Below, piece by piece: positions 31,431-32,217 of a stretch of 32,217 bases of DNA; the stretch's first letter is position 1; every line of letters starts with the position of its first letter. This DNA comes from Syntrophorhabdaceae bacterium PtaU1.Bin034. GTDB taxonomy: Bacteria > Desulfobacterota_G > Syntrophorhabdia > Syntrophorhabdales > WCHB1-27. The notes beneath the pieces are model-generated. The model ran no database searches, was not told the DNA's origin, and saw only the letters and a program-made list of their open reading frames with translations. Made by a program: the position numbers and the translations under genes. The DNA is taken from NCBI GenBank assembly GCA_002067405.1, contig MVRP01000028.1:1-32217 (forward strand), read 5' to 3'.

Positions 31431-32217
31431 TTACTTCGATGTCCGCGTTTGTACGAACCAGTCAATAAGTTTCCTTGCGATGCTTATTTTTCCTGGTATA
31501 AGCGGCAATTCCTGGACACCGAACCAGCCGGCGTCAACAATCTCCTTGCCGTCTATCCGGATATCACCCCCTGCATACTGTGCGGTAAAGCCGATCATGA
31601 GGCTGTCCGGGAAGGGCCACGGCTGGCTGCCGAAGTAGGAAATATCTTTGATCGTGATGCCCACTTCCTCCTTTACCTCCCGATACACCGCGTCTTCGAG
31701 GCTCTCCCCCGGCTCCACAAACCCGGCCAACACACTGTAAAGGTCTTCGGAAAAATGGGCAGCCCGGGCGAGAAGGATTTTTTCATCCCGTTCGATCAAG
31801 ACGATTATGGCGGGAGAGATCCGCGGAAAAACAATGTGCGCGCAGTGGGGGCATTCCTTTGCCCGTTCGCTCTGTCTTGAGATCAGCTCTCTGCCGCAGC
31901 GGCCACAGAAGCGATTCGTTCTGTCCCATTCTACAAGGTGAACGGCCGTAGCTGCCACGCCGAAGAAAGGCTCTCCCAGTTGGTCGTAAAGGGATCTGAG
32001 CCCCTGGAAAAACATCCCCCCGGGAGTTTTGCTTCTGCCTTCCACTTCTGCTGCATAGGCGGGGTAGCCTGAAAGGGTCCCGAGGTACTGTTGCCGAAGG
32101 GGCTTCAGACCGAGTTCGGCAAGACTTTCCCGGAAAGGGATGTGTGCGGCGCCGTCGGTGAGGGTAACCAGCAGCCTGTGTCCTGCAAAGGTAAACCACC
32201 ACGCCGGACCAATCGGG
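31431..32217 (-). CDS. nudC: NADH pyrophosphatase NudC-like Nudix hydrolase (5' end outside the window)
   Basis: The visible part is about 262 residues, reading in from the right edge without an internal start. The start proposed at 32045 (GTG) is only a later in-frame codon. It has an N-terminal domain (WWFTFAGHRLLVTL), a zinc ribbon (C-GR-C and C-PH-C in FCGRCGREL and KECPHCAH), and a Nudix box GFVEPGESLEDAVYREV continuing KEEVGI with all catalytic Glu residues. The NudC-specific SQPWPFPDSLM follows. It splits NAD(H) into NMN(H) and AMP and can decap NAD-capped RNA. It ends 26 bases from the convergent lipoprotein gene. Confidence 0.92.
   Translation of the reverse strand, partial: PIGPAWWFTFAGHRLLVTLTDGAAHIPFRESLAELGLKPLRQQYLGTLSGYPAYAAEVEGRSKTPGGMFFQGLRSLYDQLGEPFFGVAATAVHLVEWDRTNRFCGRCGRELISRQSERAKECPHCAHIVFPRISPAIIVLIERDEKILLARAAHFSEDLYSVLAGFVEPGESLEDAVYREVKEEVGITIKDISYFGSQPWPFPDSLMIGFTAQYAGGDIRIDGKEIVDAGWFGVQELPLIPGKISIARKLIDWFVQTRTSK

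Noticed and set aside
1..32217. CRISPR arrays, tRNA or rRNA genes
   Set aside because: No regular short repeats with spacers and no tRNA-like clover-leaf or rRNA stretch was seen on reading. A scan with dedicated tools would be needed to exclude them firmly.

Overview
The window reads as a chromosomal segment of a strictly anaerobic Gram-negative bacterium, most plausibly a deltaproteobacterial (Syntrophorhabdus/Syntrophobacterales-like) lineage. The reasons are moderate GC with AGGAGG-type ribosome sites, a hybrid cluster protein next to a Crp/Fnr regulator, lipoproteins and an MltD-type transglycosylase that imply an outer membrane, a GH57/DUF3536 protein and small ferredoxins. The taxonomic placement is inference.

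Region 1 (1-900) holds the end of a branched-chain amino acid ABC transporter (livG tail, livF). Region 2 (about 900-4730) is a gene graveyard. It contains a C-terminally truncated IS4-type transposase, a small zinc-ribbon ORF, and an FRG-domain-like gene fragment split by an IS256-family element. That element has 27-bp inverted repeats and an 8-bp target duplication, and its transposase is itself frameshifted. A decayed DUF2384 (Xre/MbcA/ParS-type) antitoxin gene with two single-base frameshifts follows. No convincing gene is seen in 897-1160 or 4311-4732.

Region 3 (4733-13661) returns to intact housekeeping and accessory genes: a GNAT acetyltransferase, def-fmt followed by an MltD-like lytic transglycosylase, a BCAM0308-type zinc protein, a CapA-like protein, a radical SAM protein on a probably leaderless mRNA, and a crp-gamma carbonic anhydrase-aminotransferase operon. 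Region 4 (13661-17741) is a likely nitrosative/redox stress block. A Crp/Fnr-HcpR-like regulator is divergent from hcp, with a matching palindrome in the hcp promoter. Downstream lie a zinc-ribbon protein with a degenerate HD domain, an M50 protease and an MBL-fold hydrolase.

Region 5 (17759-23008) contains small envelope or stress membrane proteins (two YtxH, DUF948, DUF3096, DUF1328), a second MBL-fold hydrolase and a GH57/DUF3536 enzyme. The arrangement MBL(+) facing YtxH(-) occurs twice. Region 6 (23290-27570) has a ferredoxin with an Asp in the cluster motif, a pair of M16 proteases (one active, one with a lost zinc site), a cytochrome b5/DUF2231 membrane protein and a PGPGW protein.

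Region 7 (27579-32217) is the most striking. Two yybP-ykoY (manganese) riboswitches with terminators lie back to back and point outward. One leads a P2A-type cation ATPase (minus strand). The other leads a TFIIB-type zinc-ribbon protein with a His/Asp-rich tail, followed by a small lipoprotein (plus strand). This looks like a two-armed manganese-responsive locus with at least one arm of unknown function. The window ends in a partial nudC.
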